Source: Clostridiaceae bacterium
GTDB taxonomy: Bacteria; Bacillota; Clostridia; Lutisporales; Lutisporaceae
Direction of reading: 5' to 3'
Assembly (NCBI GenBank): GCA_003527145.1
Contig: DPSW01000396.1
Coordinates: 861 to 6,490, forward strand
DNA length: 5,630 nucleotides
Made by a program: the position numbers and the translations under genes. The notes below the pieces were generated by a model. The model saw only the letters and a list, made by a program, of their open reading frames with translations, did no database searches and was not told where the DNA came from. Positions 4,877-5,630 of the stretch are shown here, piece after piece; positions within the stretch are counted from its first letter, which is position 1, and every line of letters begins with the position of its first letter.

Positions 4877-5630
4877 TTAGAATTTTATGCTAAAGGATGT
4901 ATTGTAATCTACTCCATCCTTAAATTTTTTATTCAGTTCTTCCAAGTTTGGATGCTTTATAACACCATTGTCCATTGATTTTTCAAACAGAACTTTAGCT
5001 GAGTCATTGCTGAGTATCGTATTTAATTCTTCTTCTGTCAACGGTAGTAACTTTTTAACATTATCTACATAATCTTTCGGAACAACAAAAGGCCAGTCGC
5101 TGCCAACCACCATATTGCTCAATCCCCATTTTCTCATCATTTCAGCTATTTCGTCGGCTTGTTCTTCAGTGATTGGCTCAAGCACTCCTTCCATTCTTTC
5201 CTTTTCAGTCACCACTACACCGGAAAAATCAAAGTATATGTTGCTTTTATTCAAGCTTGGATTCTTTTCATATTTTTCAATAAATGTAGAAAATACCTGG
5301 ACCGCTGCATCATCAAATCCTCCCCAGCCCCCGAGGTGAGCTATTTGAAGCTTGAGGTTCGGTATTTTTTCTATTACCTCATCGATCAATATCTCTGCGT
5401 CTTTTTTCCCGAATTCAGGGCTTCTGCTTCTAAAATGGAGTAAAATAGGAATGTTTTTGTCTGCCGCACTTTTAAATAGCTTTTGGATCTTCATCAAATG
5501 TTCAGGATTTGTTAAATCTACATCAGAATTTGTAAAATGCAATTTCAAACCGGGCAGCTTCAATTCATTATAGCATCTTTCCATTTCTTCTTCTGCGTAT
5601 TCCTTCAATGGGTTAAAGCTAAAAAATCCG
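4877..5630 (-). CDS. amidohydrolase (Amidohydro_2-type), 5' end cut off by window edge
   Basis: A leftward frame of 250 codons, open to the right edge, ending at TAA 4877-4879. An internal TTG at 5608 is not the start: the seven upstream codons read GFFSFNP, a segment typical of the early barrel in this family, and no Shine-Dalgarno precedes the TTG. Members are TIM-barrel metal-dependent hydrolases or decarboxylases. Visible active-site elements, numbered from the window edge: GLKLHF with K29 and H31, ILLHF with H65 (metal-ligand strand), QIAHLGGW with H98, and VVGSDWPF with the catalytic D178. All look intact. The N-terminal HxH metal-binding strand lies outside the window. The tail after about residue 218 is a charged extension. 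Cytoplasmic, with no signal visible. Substrate unknown. It lies upstream of the GNAT gene and may share its transcript. Confidence 0.88.
   Translation of the reverse strand, partial: GFFSFNPLKEYAEEEMERCYNELKLPGLKLHFTNSDVDLTNPEHLMKIQKLFKSAADKNIPILLHFRSRSPEFGKKDAEILIDEVIEKIPNLKLQIAHLGGWGGFDDAAVQVFSTFIEKYEKNPSLNKSNIYFDFSGVVVTEKERMEGVLEPITEEQADEIAEMMRKWGLSNMVVGSDWPFVVPKDYVDNVKKLLPLTEEELNTILSNDSAKVLFEKSMDNGVIKHPNLEELNKKFKDGVDYNTSFSIKF

Noticed and set aside
5606..5608. TTG 5608 as the amidohydrolase start
   Set aside because: The frame stays open to the edge and encodes GFFSFNP upstream, which is family-typical; the N-terminal metal-binding strand is missing, so the gene is truncated by the window.

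Overview
The window looks like a piece of a low-GC, Gram-positive Clostridia-type (Bacillota) chromosome. The evidence is AT-rich intergenic DNA, purine-rich Shine-Dalgarno sequences (AAAGGGAG, GGAGAGG), frequent TTG starts, and protein families common in that class: a MASE3 histidine kinase, DUF3870, a DUF4392/glutamate-cyclase-like protein and a tandem GNAT acetyltransferase. I cannot name the species. There are no transposases, CRISPR repeats, tRNAs, rRNAs or phage genes.

Layout. The left part (1-2807) reads leftward: a membrane-bound MASE3 sensor histidine kinase (990-2726), a small DUF3870 protein (561-884) and the 5' part of a DUF4392 protein running off the left edge (1-401). Each has a plausible promoter. 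The strongest is TTGAAT-17 bp-TATACT in front of the DUF4392 gene, with its -35 overlapping the DUF3870 stop codon. The right part (3905-5630) also reads leftward: an amidohydrolase (metal-dependent TIM-barrel hydrolase) whose start lies beyond the right edge, then a two-domain GNAT acetyltransferase, separated by a terminator- or attenuator-like hairpin. Between these blocks, one rightward gene (3141-3887) encodes a 248-residue protein with FG-GAP/VCBS-like aspartate-rich motifs and no signal peptide. It converges on the GNAT gene across a perfect 9-bp hairpin.

The most interesting part is the non-coding stretch 2808-3140, between the divergent kinase and VCBS-like genes. About 215 nt of it (roughly 2908-3122) is GC-rich and highly structured. 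It has three local hairpins, one capped by a UUCAA T-loop-like sequence, enclosed by concentric long-range inverted repeats. It looks like a large structured non-coding RNA. From memory it is most like the clostridial raiA-motif class, but I could not run a covariance search. It ends immediately before the Shine-Dalgarno of the VCBS-like gene, and an outer inverted-repeat arm covers that gene's start codon, so it may also act as a cis leader.

How the genes work together is mostly inference. The kinase has no adjacent response regulator, so its partner must be elsewhere. The DUF4392 protein belongs to the D-glutamate cyclase-like family. The amidohydrolase and GNAT genes may form a weakly coupled operon. 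No complete pathway is visible.
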